Shown piece after piece: positions 24,062-35,590 of a stretch of 64,000 nucleotides of DNA. The notes below the pieces were generated by a model that worked only from the letters and a program-made list of their open reading frames with translations, had not been told where the DNA came from and made no database searches. Source of the DNA: Undaria pinnatifida. Its lineage: Eukaryota; Sar; Phaeophyceae; Laminariales; Alariaceae. The stretch is taken from assembly GCA_012845835.1 (NCBI GenBank), contig JABAKD010000023.1:18577027-18641026 (forward strand), in the 5' to 3' direction. Made by a program: the position numbers and the translations under genes. Each line of letters opens with the position of its first letter. The first letter of the stretch is position 1.

Positions 24062-24600
24062 CGTTAGACTTAGCACCACGCGTATAGCAAACCCCTACAT
24101 CTATGCAACCTAAAGCCCTCCCCCCCCGGCCCCGGCCCCCCCCGCCACATTCCCCCCCCTCCCCCAACAATAATTATTTATAGTTTCCACGCACAAATTG
24201 ACCTGCCCCACCCGTCCCCTCCTCCCTTTCCCCCCCTCCCGCCCCCCTTTTGATCAAAATCAGGCCCCCACGCCCTTCAAAACTCCGCCCTCCCCTCACC
24301 GGATATTCGACTTACAGGATTCACTTGATAAACTGATGCATTTCCTTCCTCAGCTGTCAGATTTTGTCCCCCTCAGAAACGGGTTCTATAGTTTCCGCGC
24401 ACAGACTGCCTAACATCACCCTGTTGACCCTGATAGCTACACTGTAGTTGCAAGGGGAGTCGCCGACCTATATCCTTAATGAGGACACACAACCCGTAAT
24501 ACGCGCGATCGGAGTATCACACACAGCTTGCAAAGATGAGTTTCGACAAAATATTCGATCTCACAGCTGGAGTGTATTTTAATTTTTATAATAATCGTTC
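24062..24600 (+). repeat. Family R, longest uninterrupted copy
   Basis: This runs from TAGACTTAGCACCACGCG through C-rich runs, TTTTGATCAAAATCAGGCC, CGGATATTCGACTTACAGGA, GTCAGATTTTGTCCCCCTCA and GGGGAGTCGCCGACC to TTTTTATAATAA. It lacks the two insertions seen in the nested copy at 52285-62600, so it is the reference empty site for both: 24286-24297 for the Y element and TTA at 24312-24314 for the MITE. The nature of R is unknown. Several copies share only the right end, as 5'-truncated retroelements do. Confidence 0.75.
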
Positions 24601-26450
24601 TCTAGGAGAAAAACTCTTTAGGACATCAATCAGCGATGGGGGAAGACAACTACGTGCAGACAGAAAAAATTGTGACACGAAGAGATCAAGTAGCAGGCTA
24701 GCCGCTCATCTCTTGCTTTCCTTGCGGCTGCTGCTGCTGCTGTGCCAGCCCGTCTTGTTCCAGCCGCACCTCGCATGGTGCACGGTACCGCCCGTGTACC
24801 TCCGTGGCGGCGCGCCCCACCTCGAGCCCACGTGTAAGTTGTTGCTGTGCGTGTCGCTGGGCCGGAGTCTTGTCTAAGGCTTCTTCTCAGCACGCGCCTG
24901 GGATCTGGCTCCAAGCTTGGCATTTGTCTGTACGCCCGCACTTGTACTCGTACGATACGAGTCATCGTACAACGTACCAGCTACATATTTTCCCGGAAAT
25001 GTAATAACCATGCCACATTGATCTAAATATTCAAACGGTATTTACATTTCGGACCAAATGGTGGATGTGCTTTACTCGAAATTCTCACATATTATACGAA
25101 TATACGATGACAGCTTTGAAGGGACTCACCCGCATCTGCAATGTCGGCGCAGCTCGTTTTCCGCTGCATCATGGCCCGGTTCCAGATTCCCTCCCTCCCC
25201 TCGACGGCTCCTGCTCTGATGGCAGTCGCTCGGTCTGCGGCTACGCCCGCCCGTGTCTGGCGCCGTCTGCCCTACACGACGAAGAAACGTGTTGGTGTTT
25301 GCTTCGATTGTTTTTCGTTTTGGTCAAATTGTCTGTTGTTTCCTTTGGTATCTATGTTTTTGTGCCGGTTGAATAGTGCCACTGCCGATACAATAGTTTA
25401 GCACGGAGCTTTGTGTTATGGCTGTGACAAAAAAATGTTGCTGATGATCTAGCTTAACTACTATGGTTGACTGTTGACGCACTAAACTGACGTCACGGCT
25501 TCCCCTGAGCTCTAACAAAGTGACAGTCCTGAAAGCTACTCCCCAAAAATCAGAAGCTAAAAGCAGTTTCCACGAAAAGTCCCTGGTGCTGGCCAGTCAC
25601 GGTCGCTGGCTAGCGAAAAGTCCGGGGAAGGGCTCGGCTAACGACCGACCGCGCCAGGCGAGTTTATATCTATTAATTTATATATCTGATGGAAGGCCTG
25701 ACTGGACAACGTACCGTAAATAGATACTTCGATCGATACGAAGTATACGTTTAGATGTGTTAGGCGAGCTACTCGTAATAAAGAAACAATTATCAAATTT
25801 CAGATATGTTTCCACGTCAAATATTGTTGACCGCCCCCAGACCCCTGTGTTTTGCCGAATAGGCTTCTGTACAGCTGGTGCCGTAGGGCTGTGTGCTACT
25901 ACAGATGTACACATGGCCTGTTATTGCTTTTATCTGTGCTGTTATTAGCGGTGTCATTGGAGGCATATTATTACCGGTAACGGCTATAAAAAATGTCCCA
26001 AAATATGGATCAAGTGTAGAATGAAAGTGTTGATCGTTCCCAAATTAAACAATCAGAATCACTGACATACCGTTTTGTCATAAAATACTGAATTATGACC
26101 AAATTTTTCAAAGTTCATCACTGCTGTCTTGCTGCTCTCTGTTTTCGAGCTATGAACACAAGGTTCGACCTTCCTTTGACTCATACTCATGCATCCTGAT
26201 CCTGCTGCATCGCGCTCCTACCTATTTATTTATTGATTATATCTATGTTTTTCGCTCACTTCTACTTTCCAGCTTCTAGACAAGCCGTGGTCACAGGTGT
26301 CGTCCCTTCTTCCCCCCGGTTCTTGCCTTCAATTTTTATCGCGCATAGGGTTCAGGAATCACACTGTTCGTCGATTTTTCATCGAGTGTTGCTAACTCAC
26401 TCTATTGCGCTTTCCGCAAGTCAATTTGTGCACAAGAAAAAGTCCCCACG
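24601..26450. other. No gene recognised
   Basis: A short plus-strand frame at 25141-25290 begins with an Arg/Ala-rich stretch that could pass for a targeting presequence. It has no downstream domain or convincing splice partner and is not called. Confidence 0.3.
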
Positions 26451-26459
26451 AATTCATAC

Positions 26460-26560
26460 GAGTATGCGCTCGGGGGGGTTCGAACTCACGAAACTGACCT
26501 ATACCAGGCTCGAGGATAACCTGATACGCCACCGGGGCGATCGGGCCTATTATATGATAC
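26460..26560 (-). repeat. tRNA-derived relic
   Basis: On the minus strand an A-box-like GGTGGCGTATCAGGTTA is followed 50 bp later by a B-box-like GAGTTCGAACCC. The T stem does not pair, so this is not a functional tRNA; a SINE relic is likely. Confidence 0.4.
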
Positions 26561-26618
26561 CGCGTAAGCACGGTACCTTTGTACCTGGTACTGCAGTAAA
26601 ACAATCTGTCCGAATATA

Positions 26619-26652
26619 CAAGGTTCCCCTTCGGAGGCGGGGTGACGCAAGG
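26619..26652 (+). repeat. CAAGG-bracketed GC palindrome
   Basis: TATA-CAAGG, then TTCCCCTTCGGAGGCGGGG, then TGACG-CAAGG. It sits about 30 bp from the right end of the inverted R copy, much as 9123 abuts the R fragment at 8979. Confidence 0.65.
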
Positions 26653-26682
26653 CTGATGGTTTGGCATTTATCATATATTATA

Positions 26683-27095
26683 AACATAAAAATACACTCC
26701 AGCTGTGACGAAGATTTTGCCGAAACTCATATTTGCAAGCTGTGCGTGATACTCCCATTGCGCGTATTATTGTGTGTGTCCTCATTAAGGATATCGGTCG
26801 GCACCTCCCCTTGGAACTACAATATAGCTTGTACCAAAGTCAACAGGGTGATGTTAGTCTGCGCGGAAACTGTAAAACCCGTTCTTGAGGGGGACAAAAT
26901 ATGACAGCTGTGGAAGGAAATTTTATCAAGTGTATCCGGTAAGTCGTACAACCAGTGAGGGGAGGGAGTGCGGAGTGTTCGAAGGGGTGGGGGGGTTTGG
27001 GGGGTTTGGGGGGGAGGGGTTTTCCAACAGCTTTAGGTCGCATAGGTGTAGGGGCTTGCTATACGCGTGGTGCTAGGTCTAGGTGATGGTGCGGG
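26683..27095 (-). repeat. Family R, inverted copy
   Basis: The reverse complement matches 24062-24600 over nearly its whole length, from CTAGCACCACGCGTATAGCA (near 27060-27080) to AATACACTCCAGCTGTG at the 3' end. It faces the 24 kb copy tail to tail. Confidence 0.75.
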
Positions 27096-27099
27096 TGGT

Positions 27100-28178
27100 G
27101 AGGAAGGAGGACCGTTGAGGGGGGGGGGGGGGATTGGAGCTGCGGATGGATGGCTAGAAATATAATGAGGTGATATCAACTGCCTGGTAGTGTTTATTAC
27201 TCTGCAGCGGCGGGGGCAGAGGCGGCCGATAGCCCATCGAGGAATTGCGGCACGGCAACAGTAGTGTTTAGAGCAGCAACCATCTGGCAGGGGGGGGGGG
27301 GGGGGGCACACGCACTGGCTCGGCGAGCTCCAGACCACAGACAGCCGATTTTTATTTTTAGAAAAAACGTACATAAAACAAACAGGAGACACCAACAGCG
27401 GCAGCAGCAGCACAGCAGCTGCACTACACAAAAAAAAATTAATTAAAAATATTGAGAAATGTCAGCTGTGAGTACCACCGGTTGAATGGTTGAAACTCAA
27501 CTTTGCAAGCTGCGTGGTACATGGATATTACAAAAAACACAAAACGGACACAAAATATCTTTAAAACTGCACAGGTCGACAGAGATATCCGGCTATCTAC
27601 GCAGCTATGGCAAGCACAGAACCCCATATGGCTCAGTGTGGGAAACATGAGGTTTTGTGAAAAATCCACGCACGGCGTAGATCAGTACAACAAAAGAGAG
27701 TGAGCAGCACCAGCAGCGGCAACTCACAACAGCAGCAGCGGCGGCGGCGGGCGCAGAGGCGGGCGATCGCCCAGCAAGGACGTGCGGCGCAGCAGCAGTG
27801 GTGTCTACAGCAGCGGCCATCCGGCAGGAGGAAGAGCGCACATAGCACTGACTGGCACTGGCTAGGCGAGGTCATGACCACAGGCAGCCGATTTTTGACT
27901 TTTAGAAACATACCACGGTACGCAGTAGTCACCAGCAGCAGCAGCGGCGGCGGCGCGGCCGACGGTGGCGTTGGAAGCCTCGGCGACGGCGCTGTGGTAT
28001 AGCGGTGAAAATTCAACACGAAGTACGACACGAAATCTGCTGACGTTGTAAGCAGCAGCGGTTGCTGGGAATAAAACGATTGGGAGCAGCTGATGACACA
28101 CTCGCAGACTATAGGCCCAAAATAAAAAATAAACGAAAGGCCCAACAGCAGAGTATATGGGGATCTTGTAAATATTAA
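27100..28178. repeat. GC-rich direct repeats, no gene recognised
   Basis: Segments 27205-27430 and 27740-27960 are diverged direct copies (period about 535). They share GCGATCGCCCA-like, GCAGCGGCCATC.GGCAGG and CACAG(A/G)CAGCCGATTTTT stretches. G runs at 27119 and 27291 and CGG runs at 27725 give spurious Ala/Cys-rich frames. The motif CCGGTTGAATGGTTGAAA at 27478 also occurs near 10239, 21418 and 29713. Confidence 0.5.
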
Positions 28179-28182
28179 TATA

Positions 28183-28234
28183 CAAGGGCTACGCTCCGCG
28201 GGCGGCTGACGCCGCCCGCTACGCTCGCGCAAGG
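28183..28234 (+). repeat. CAAGG-bracketed GC palindrome, long form
   Basis: CAAGG, then GCTACGCTCC, then the exact stem GCGGGCGGC-TGAC-GCCGCCCGC, then CGCTCGCG-CAAGG-CAAGG. The inner 9 bp stem is perfect. It opens block B. Confidence 0.7.
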
Positions 28235-28822
28235 CAAGGAAGAATGCAACTAAAAACATGTAAAGGAGGCAGAAAGGAGAGGCCCACGATTTGGTGCGAA
28301 CAGCGATTTGATAATGCCAAGAGCTGCTTGTGCATGGCAAATTGCCTTGTTGTTGTGCTCAGCTATGCTGTGTGCTTTTGTTACCGGTGTTACGTTCTGA
28401 TCGGCAGTGCGGGGGTAATTTGCGTGGGGGAAAAACAGGGGGCCGTGCAAGATCGAATACATGTAGAAAAAGAAAAAAGAAGAAAAAAAGAAGTACACAC
28501 CAACACGTATTATACCCGGTACTGCTCTATGTTCGAAAGAAAGGACACAGCGCAGCAAGACACAGCACCGCAGCGAAGGGCACACGGCACCGCACCGCAA
28601 GGCTCCGCGCGGCGCTACGCTGCGCTGCTGGGCTGTATAAAGCCGGACTGATCTGCGCTGGGCGTGCATTGTGATCCAACAGCGTAGTACCTGATGGTAT
28701 GTACAAACCTGGTGTAGTAGTACCGGTATATACTATAAGCCTCAAGGTCTTCTCGTAGGTTCCAATCCCGGTGTCATCGGGGAAAATAATTATCCTCATT
28801 AAAAAAATAATAGATGTCAATG

Positions 28823-28895
28823 TGACTTTGTGGTCTTCCAGTAGAAAGACTGTCCGCTTATAAGCCTGGTGTTCTTTGGTTGAATCCAGGGGTCA
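28823..28895 (+). repeat. tRNA-like monomer 2 of block B
   Basis: This is the counterpart of 9784-9860, with the same TGACTTTGTGG start and GGTTGAATCC box. Confidence 0.5.
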
Positions 28896-28978
28896 TATTA
28901 AAAAAAAATGATCCTCATAAAAATATTGATATAAATTTGTAAAAAATGGTAGTACTGGTAAATACACCACTGCTGCTG

Positions 28979-29054
28979 TGACATATTGTGGTCTAGTACA
29001 TAGACTGTCCGCTTATAATCCTGGTGGCCTTCGCTGGTTCGAATCCGGGTGTCA
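28979..29054 (+). repeat. tRNA-like monomer 3 of block B
   Basis: This is the counterpart of 9949-10024 and is almost unchanged, including the TGACA/TGTCA terminal pairing and the perfect GGTTCGAATCC box. An insertion lies 3 bp past its end. Confidence 0.55.
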
Positions 29055-29057
29055 TCG

Positions 29058-29499
29058 TATTATGGATATTGTGGTATACCCCAGCACGGTGGCAGAGAGG
29101 CTGTGTCCCCGACGCTAGTCGGGTTGGTGACACTGTGCAGTGGATAGCCTGGAAGACTTGAGCGCCTCCATGTTGAGAAGATGTAAATATGTTGTAAACA
29201 CTGGCGCTTATGTGGCCAACACACACAGATAAACCGCAGACTATGCAGGAGTCCAGAAGTTGGCTGGGTACTGGAGATACCAGGATGGCTACGATGCTAG
29301 ACAATCCAGAAGGATCCACACGAGAGAGTGAGCTACTCGTCAAGGCAACATATAATCCTACAGAAGTAATTCCTCCGCATTTTCATACGCACGTTACATA
29401 CCAACCGACACATAACAGATTTACGATGATCTACGACGTACAAGTGCAGTGCTACTGAACATTGACTCATACTGGCTATGTGCTAACATTTCCATTACA
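29058..29499 (-). mobile_element. 442 bp insertion, probably a solo LTR
   Basis: Block A reads GGGTGTCATCG-AAAA straight through. Block B has 442 bp between two copies of CATCG (29053-29057 and 29500-29504), a 5 bp target duplication. On the minus strand the insert starts TGTAATGG, as LTR Y does, but ends in ATAATA rather than CA, perhaps a mutation. It carries no long frame. Solo LTR is preferred; a small DNA element with imperfect inverted ends is the alternative. Confidence 0.7.
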
Positions 29500-29566
29500 C
29501 ATCGAAAAAAAAATTGTCCTCATGAAAAATCGATATTTATTTGTCAAGAAAATTTAGATAGCAATG

Positions 29567-29636
29567 TGACTTTGTGGTCTAGTAGATAAACTGTCCGCTT
29601 GTAAGCCTGGTTTTCGTTGTTTGAATCCAGGCGTCA
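29567..29636 (+). repeat. tRNA-like monomer 4 of block B
   Basis: This is the counterpart of 10089-10164, with the start TGACTTTGTGGTCTAGTAGA and a damaged B box TGTTTGAATCC. Confidence 0.5.
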
Positions 29637-31095
29637 TCGGGGAAAAAAATATATCCTCTTAAAAGAATCGATATATCTTTATACGAAAATTGAAAAACGT
29701 CAGCTGTGAATACGACCGATTGAATGGTTGAAACTTAAATCAAGAAATCAAACAAAAGCTGGACCAATTGTAAATGTATGTTCAGAAGATGAAAAGCGAG
29801 TTTGAACGAATAAAATTTACAGGAGATAGTAGAAAATGATCGAGGAAACAACTGAAAACGAAAAAAATACAAAAATTGTCATAACTGGCCCACAGCTTCA
29901 GCTTGCTCCTGTTGCCTTGTGTTGTCTGCCCTTGGGCGCATTACAAACAAGCTCGCATGGACGTCTATTAAAATGCAAGTTCAACTCTCCCGCATGGACG
30001 TCCGTTAAAATGCATTTTCAACTCCCGCAAAAGCAAAGTTGCAAGTTCAACTCCCAAAAACAAAACTTGGAAAAATAGTAAAACAATAAAATAAAGGTTA
30101 AAAAATGTTGAAAACATGAAAAACGAGTTTGAACGAATCAAATTTAAAGGAGATAGTAGAAAATGAACGAAGAAAAACTGAAAAACGAAAAAAATGCAAT
30201 AATTGACGAAATGGAACAACCAATAAAGTGTGGAAGAAAGCAAAGAAAAACTGGAGCGGTGAAATAATGTTGCCAAGAGGTGCTTGTGCGGATCTAATTG
30301 CCCTGCGCTAGATGCTTGTTGATGTCACGTTCTGAACGGTAGTAGTACGTGTGATGAGAACACGGCATGTACATAATAAATGGTACCTTTTACCTGTATC
30401 ATACCTGGTATTACTGCTTGCTGTATGTTCAAAAGAACGCACAGCGCCGCACGACACAACACCGCAAAACGAAGGGCAAGACACGGCACCGCACTATGCC
30501 GCGCTGCACTGCTGAGCTATGTATAGCCGGGCTGACCTGAGCTGGGGGTGCGTTGTGATCCAACAACGTAGTATGTACAAACTTATTAATAGTACCGGTA
30601 CGTGGGATGATACTGCGAATGAATGTTGCAGGCATGTACGAACTAATAAAAGCACCGCAAAGCACGCAGCATGGCAAAGCAGCAAAGCACGTCAAAGCAC
30701 AGCGCTGCGCTCTGCTAATCTAGAGCTGCAGGGCATCGCAGGGCACTGCACGGCGGTGCGTTGCTGCGAGCTATAGCGCTGCGGTGGGGTGCTGGGCGGC
30801 GCGTAGCTGATGAGCCAAGCCCAGATCTCAGCTGACAAAGCTCGGAGATGCCAGGGAAGCACCAATCGAGCGCTTTCAGCACGAAGATGTTTGTAATTTC
30901 CCCAGCAACCAATTTTCTCAAGGAACTTCGGGACGGTTCTTTTCCCCAGCAACTAATTTTCTCAAGGAACTCCGGGACGGTTCTTTTCCCCAGCAACTAA
31001 TTTTCTTTTCGACAATTACGGGCTGAGAAGGGCTGAGAGGGGGGAGAATATGGCGAGCGAGACCTCCGAGGGGGTCGAGAACTAGGTAATTGAGT

Positions 31096-32073
31096 CTATA
31101 TACAAAACGATCCTTATATCAACGAACAAAGTGATACGGTATACCAGTACCTAGCTTCATCATGCGGTTGTACGCGTGTACATTGTTGCGGTCTCGTTTC
31201 GAGCAACGATGCCGGACAACACAACCCACATGCCGCGCTCAGCGGGACTTTCGACGCCACCTGTCTCGCAGACATGTAGCGCTCGTAGCGATAGCTGACC
31301 GCACGAGAGGCCGACAGCAACGCCGATCCAAGCAGAGAAACAGCAAACTGCAGCAGCAGCTTGCAGCAGAATAGCAAGTAGCACCCAACATGATCCGACC
31401 AGCAGCAATAATAGCAGCCCACGGCAAAGCGCCAGTCAGGAGCGATGGCCCACAACCGGCGGCGATACATCTGCAGCAGTCCATGCCCCAGAACGATCCC
31501 ACCGTCTTCGCGTGGTTAGCTGTAGCAGCAAGCAGCCATGCCTGCTGCGTCACCCTCGTATGATACCGGGTGCATATGATTCGCCTCGTTACTCTGTGTT
31601 ACTGCTGCTGCTTGTTGTGCCTGTGCGTATGATAGTACCTCTGGTGCCATAGCAATCTCTCCGAATATATAGTGACCGTGTACATATTATTATCTACACA
31701 AAACAATCCTTATATTTACAAATAGAGTGATATGATACACATGGTAGGTGGTCTTGATATTGAAAAAAACATCGATCTTGTGTTGTGAGCCCTTGGGACA
31801 TGCAGACCAGCACATGAGCATGCACCAGTCCAAAACATATATTGATAGCATGATATCTTGCTTTTTTTCCCTGACAGTTACCATTTTTGTCCCATGATTT
31901 CTCATGGGTAATGATGCCGATTTCTGTGCGGTTTGCTGTGATGGATGGTACAAAACCCAAGGGAGTGAGTAAATGAACATAATCTTGCACAAACTGAAAC
32001 AATTCTGACCAGGGGAGACAAGGTAAAAAACAACACATTAAAGGAATTTCTCGCTCTATTTGAGGTTCCAGCG
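31096..32073. other. No gene recognised; short flanking direct repeats
   Basis: A 45 bp motif, ACAAAAC.ATCCTTATAT followed by AGTGATA.G, occurs at 31104 and 31694 and encloses 550 bp with CAG-rich runs. A related fragment lies near 4155. No coding motif was seen. Confidence 0.4.
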
Positions 32074-32082
32074 TAAAATGTT

Positions 32083-33604
32083 GGTCAGACGACAGAAAGC
32101 GGTATACCGCCACCATTCCGCGCCACCGTGCGGTACAGCAGAGTACACCTAGGTTTTCGACCCCGATCCGCGACGCTGATTGGTCAACTCAGCCTTGTAC
32201 CGGTTTTTGACACCAACCCCTTGCGGTACATCGTACCGCGGCTTCTCAGCTCGGCCGTCACAATTTCCTGACGCGACCCATAACGCTTTCTGTCGCAAAA
32301 TGCACCATGCGGACCGACTTTGCCCCAGGCTCTTCACGGCCCATAGCCTTTCCATCTCCAACCGAATCTCAACCATGGGCGCGGCGTCATGTAGCATTCA
32401 TAGAACGACCTGCTTTCATATTCCTTGATATTTCGAATTTCTTCAGAGATATGGACATATCTATCCCCAACATTGAATCTCACTTTTTTGACACTCAACA
32501 ACCCATCTTCCTCGCCTTGGCGAAACGCTTCTAAGCCGGAGCATGCATCCATACCTCTTGTGCCTTTGTGTAAAATAAACCTACCCGACCATGTCTGTTG
32601 GTAGACTGACTGCATGGCTACAAGACTGCACATGGAGGCCTATGCACAAGACTACATTGTAATACGCTCCTGATATTTGTAAGGTCCACATTTCAATAAT
32701 ATTCGAAAGCCGTTGTTTCGTACATAACCAGCAGCAGTGTACGACCACACAGATGGCGCCACCACTCAAAAACTTCTCTATTTTTTTTTCATAGGTATTA
32801 GGGTATGGGTAGTGTATTACAGGTTATTTTCCGGGCATCTCAAGTGTGCCCAAGTTCTTGACTACTAAGTTTAAGTGGTGGCGTCTTCTCCTTGCGTGGA
32901 TGTCAACATGATAATGCGGTGTACGAACTCGCAAGGCGGACAGCCGACGTCATCGGGTGTATGTGTGGGCCAACAGGGTCGACCGTCGTGCGCGTGTAGC
33001 GGGACTGTCATTCCCTCTTTGTCCCTTTGCCCCAGCCTTTTCGCCGCCATCCATACATACCTAAGCCAATACTGGAGCCTGTCCTGTGACCACGGACTTG
33101 TTTTTGCGAGTAAATGTGAAAATAACTACAACAACAACAGCAACAACAACTACTTGTATGATAATACGTGTACGTGGGGTGCGCGAGCTACGTATGGTGC
33201 GAGCTATGTATGGTTGAGCAGCGGTTCGTGCTGTGTGCGGAAGGGGCGTTGCAATGATTGCTCTGAAAGGATCCGAATATAAAAGCGCGTCGTTCTATGG
33301 ATGCTACGTGACGTCGTGCCCATGGTCGGAAATTAAAATGCTATGGGCCGTGAAGAGCCTGGGGCGAAGTCGGTCCGCATGGTGTATTTTGCGACAGAAA
33401 GCGTTACGGGTCGCGCCAGGAAACGGTGACGGCCGAACTGAGAAATCGCGGTACGATGTACCGCAAGGAGTTGGTGTCAACAACCGGTACGAAACTGATT
33501 TGACCAGTCAGCGTCGCGGATCGGGGTCGAAAACCTAGGTGTACTCTGCTGTACCGCACAGTGGCGCGGAATGGTGTCGGTATACCGCTTTCTGTCGTCT
33601 GCCC
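32083..33604. mobile_element. Non-autonomous Mutator-like element (1,522 bp)
   Basis: Two long inverted arms, about 32083-32430 and 33270-33604, match at roughly 85-90 percent by eye. The outer ends read GGTCAGACGACAGAAAGCGG and GGGCAGACGACAGAAAGCGG, differing at one base. Direct copies of TAAAATGTT flank the element (32074-32082 and 33605-33613). A 9 bp duplication plus arms of more than 300 bp is the Mutator (MULE) pattern. The 840 bp centre has no transposase-like frame. Assignment rests on structure alone. Confidence 0.85.
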
Positions 33605-33613
33605 TAAAATGTT

Positions 33614-34930
33614 TCTTTGTTAGCACCACCTCACCTACACCATCATGACCACCGATTTTCAGCATCCAACACCACTCTAAGCCCGAGGAATCATCACACA
33701 AAGTTTTGCACGTGCTCTAGTGTTGAATCAAGATGATTTACAAGAAGTTTTTTTTTCCGGTGGAGTTGATATTTTCTTTTCTTTCCTGGTCGATCCGAGA
33801 GATTAGGACTTAATATTGCGGTCGATTAGTCCTTCATTGACACCACTAGCTGTACTATTCTGCTGGCGCTTTCAACTTTTGCTGCTGTACTGCTTGATAT
33901 TTTTTGTTGATCGTTCTGCAGGTGTAGCCTACATGCTTTACGTTTTGGGTTGATCGTACGTGCACTCCTTTCACACTTCGGGTGATACGCACTCGATTAT
34001 GTGAAGCCTGCTACTCGGTCCACGTGTAACTTAAGTTGCATGTATGATGTGATGTTCGATAGCAGATAAATTTATGATTTTGACAGATTTGGTAAGACTA
34101 TTTCAAACCGGTATACAGTTTTTCACATCTCCGCACTACAACAAGGGTTTTGAGGCCACAGGAAGACACGCGCCGCCATCGTCGGTACGATTTTTTCGTC
34201 GTACAAAGTGCAGCAGAAGTCAACGGTGGCACAATCATAGTTTCAACCGCAACAAGGTTCGGGTTGCTGACGTTGCAGATGAAGTCTATGCGGTGGCCCC
34301 TGTTGTTCCCGGTGCCTTGCATCGCTCTCCCACGACGCGGGCTAGTGTTGACTAAATCGCAGGCAAAGCCCTCAAAATTGTCGGGCGGCTTTCTGGCTGT
34401 AGTCTATTGGTAGTGGATTGGTATAAGGATGCGCTCCGCGGGCGGATATACACCGCCGGCTGCGTTCGCTCATGGAAGCACGTAGAACAACGTGTACACC
34501 AGACAGAGGGAGAAGAGGACGCTCATGTTGTAGTGCAACGGGCGAGTTTCAAATGCCAAAAGTTAAACGGTGCAGGACAACTGTCCCGGGACATTTTCGT
34601 GGTGTTGTGCGCAGAAGAGCAAGTTCAAAATTGAAGATTAAACGTAAAACGCTTTTTGTTTGCAGCGGTAGTAGCGGCATCTCCACGTCTGATACGTCGT
34701 ACTGGTACGCACATATATGCCGGCACCTGGTAAAGTTTTTGTTTACCGGTCGTAATGTGCTGGACGCCTTCCTGATGCGCGCAGATGAAAATCAGGTTAC
34801 AAAAATATATATATTAAAATATATACACTACGCGTACAGAACAGCAGCATGATTATATCATGTCCCACTAAAAACCTATATTGAGATATCTGCACTGTGC
34901 GTACAGAACAGCAGTACGATCATATCATAT
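33614..34930. other. No gene recognised; tandem duplicate beside the hAT element
   Basis: A degenerate CGCTCCGCGGGCGG...CGTTCGCTCATGG palindrome lies at 34428-34480, related to the CAAGG family. A 55 bp stretch with GCGTACAGAACAGCAG occurs at 34830 and again at 34898, just left of the hAT element. Confidence 0.4.
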
Positions 34931-34949
34931 ATAAATACCAGGGCATGTC

Positions 34950-35590
34950 ATGGGCCGAAAGTGCGGGCCGGGCTGAGAATATTGAAAATGTGATGGGCCG
35001 GGCCGAGCCGGGCCGATAATATTGAAAATGTGATGGGCGGGGCCGGGCCAGGCCGAGATTTTTGAATTTTTGATGGGCGGGGCCGGGCCGGGCCGAGAAT
35101 TTGTAAAATTGGTGGTCCGGGCTGGGCCGGGCCGAGACTTTCGAAAAATTTGATGGGGGCAGGGCCGGGCTGCGGCCCGTAGTGTGGAAATTTGATGGGC
35201 CGGGCCGGGCCTTGGCCCATCATATGAAAATTTGATGGGCCGGGCTGAGCCGCGGCCCATCGCCTGAAAATTTGATGGACCGGGCCGGGCCGCGGCCTAT
35301 GAGATGTGGGCTTTTAGGGGCCGCTCTGCCCAGCCCATGTGGCGGCCCACGAGTTTTCACAGGCCGGCCCGGACCGCGGCCCATGAAATGTGGTGTACTG
35401 TTGCTACGGTGACGAAATCTACTTTGCCCATGAGATGACCCGCGGTTTTGGTGGGCGGGCCCGAGCCGCGGCCCATCAAATGTTGTGTGCTGTAAGTACT
35501 GCTATGCCGACGTCGACGTCCGCCCTGCCCATATGAGGCAACCAACCGACGTTTATAGGCCAAGACACGGGCCGGCCCGCATGTAACCTG
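34950..35590. repeat. Left subterminal array of the hAT element
   Basis: About ten units of 50-60 bp have the form GAAAATTTGATGGGCC, then GGGCCGGGCCG, then CGGCCCATC. Many units are themselves palindromic (GATGGGCC with GGCCCATC). The units diverge toward the interior. Gly/Pro/Ala-rich frames read here are artefacts. Confidence 0.8.

Larger units (their letters stand above)
28179..31095 (+). repeat. Block B: diverged copy of block A
   Basis: Colinear with 9119-11415, with three structural differences. A 442 bp insertion lies at 29058-29499. An extra 450 bp at 30080-30530 partly repeats earlier block sequence. There is one 259 bp unit instead of two. At the right end TTTTCCCCAGCAAC occurs three times (near 30897, 30938 and 30985) against two in block A. 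No protein is evident. Confidence 0.75.

Noticed and set aside
25141-25401. Possible organelle-targeted protein start
   Set aside because: The Arg/Ala-rich beginning is suggestive, but no mature domain, donor site or downstream exon could be supported.
26233-26904. 223-codon plus-strand open frame
   Set aside because: It crosses a tRNA relic, a CAAGG palindrome and the end of an R copy, which are independent repeats, so it is a chance frame.
24062-27095. A 3 kb foldback element with R as its arms
   Set aside because: Flanks show no duplication, and R occurs singly elsewhere, including as an insertion in the S LTR.
27633-28340. 235-codon minus-strand open frame
   Set aside because: Much of it is Ala/Cys/Arg-rich translation of CGG and CAG runs in a duplicated GC-rich segment; no domain or start context supports it.
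34925-35260. Gly/Pro/Ala-rich repeat protein
   Set aside because: It is translation of the hAT subterminal GGCCGGGCC array; all frames look alike and the DNA repeat explains it.
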